NCBI GenBank assembly: GCA_021820025.1
Contig: JAKAEF010000062.1
Span: 1 to 6,191, forward strand
DNA length: 6,191 nt
Source: a bacterium
GTDB taxonomy: Bacteria > Patescibacteriota > Microgenomatia > Levybacterales > UBA12049
Reading direction: 5' to 3'
A program made the position numbers and the translations under genes. The notes below the pieces were generated by a model, which worked only from the letters and a program-made list of their open reading frames with translations, searched no databases and was not told the DNA's origin. Positions 6,178 through 6,191 of the stretch are shown here, one piece after another (the stretch's first letter is position 1; every line of letters begins with the position of its first letter).

Positions 6178-6191
6178 GCAAGTAAAAAAAT

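Noticed and set aside
6170..6191. Hairpin ACTTG/CAAGT after pilC as an intrinsic terminator of the pil operon
   Set aside because: The stem is only five base pairs and is followed on the plus strand by A residues rather than a T tract.
1..6191. CRISPR array, tRNA/rRNA gene, insertion sequence or an alternative genetic code
   Set aside because: No spaced direct repeats, RNA-gene signatures, transposase or terminal repeats were seen. All genes are closed by TAA or TAG with no in-frame TGA, giving no sign of UGA recoding.

Overview
The window is an AT-rich, tightly packed stretch of bacterial DNA. Five complete genes and the first codons of a sixth lie in two divergent groups. All of them read without in-frame TGA under the standard bacterial code. 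Several traits suggest an ultrasmall member of the Candidate Phyla Radiation (Patescibacteria, e.g. Microgenomates or Parcubacteria). These are the gene spacing, the lack of strong Shine-Dalgarno sites, promoter -10 boxes lying directly against start codons, a very short clamp-loader delta' protein, a vitamin-salvage route to NAD, and a compact pilB-pilT-pilC cluster. This placement is an inference from architecture; no rRNA or other marker is present.

Minus strand (1845 down to 1): a 220-residue DNA polymerase III delta'-like protein (holB-like, 1183-1845) is followed after 19 bp by nicotinate phosphoribosyltransferase (pncB, 96-1163). The start of another protein (ATG at 45-47) runs off the left edge. 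An extended -10 box (TGGTATAAT) lies in the 19-bp gap, so pncB can probably be transcribed as a leaderless mRNA as well as by read-through from holB.

Plus strand (1887 to 6146): pilB, pilT and pilC form an operon with gaps of 1 and 5 bp. PilB powers type IV pilus extension, PilT retraction, and PilC is the inner-membrane platform on which they act. PilB carries an unusual N-terminal tail of about 90 residues, rich in Pro, Gln and Glu and with no Lys or Arg. No pilin, prepilin peptidase or PilMNO genes are inside the window. A perfect TTGACA hexamer just after pilC, cut off by the window end, hints that the next gene has its own promoter.

The 41-bp gap between holB and pilB holds two back-to-back -10 boxes related by two-fold symmetry, so the replication/NAD group and the pilus operon appear to share one compact divergent promoter. 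None of the genes belongs to an unknown family. The most unusual features are the promoter architecture, the PilB tail, the stripped-down delta' subunit and blocks of identical DNA shared by pilB and pilT.
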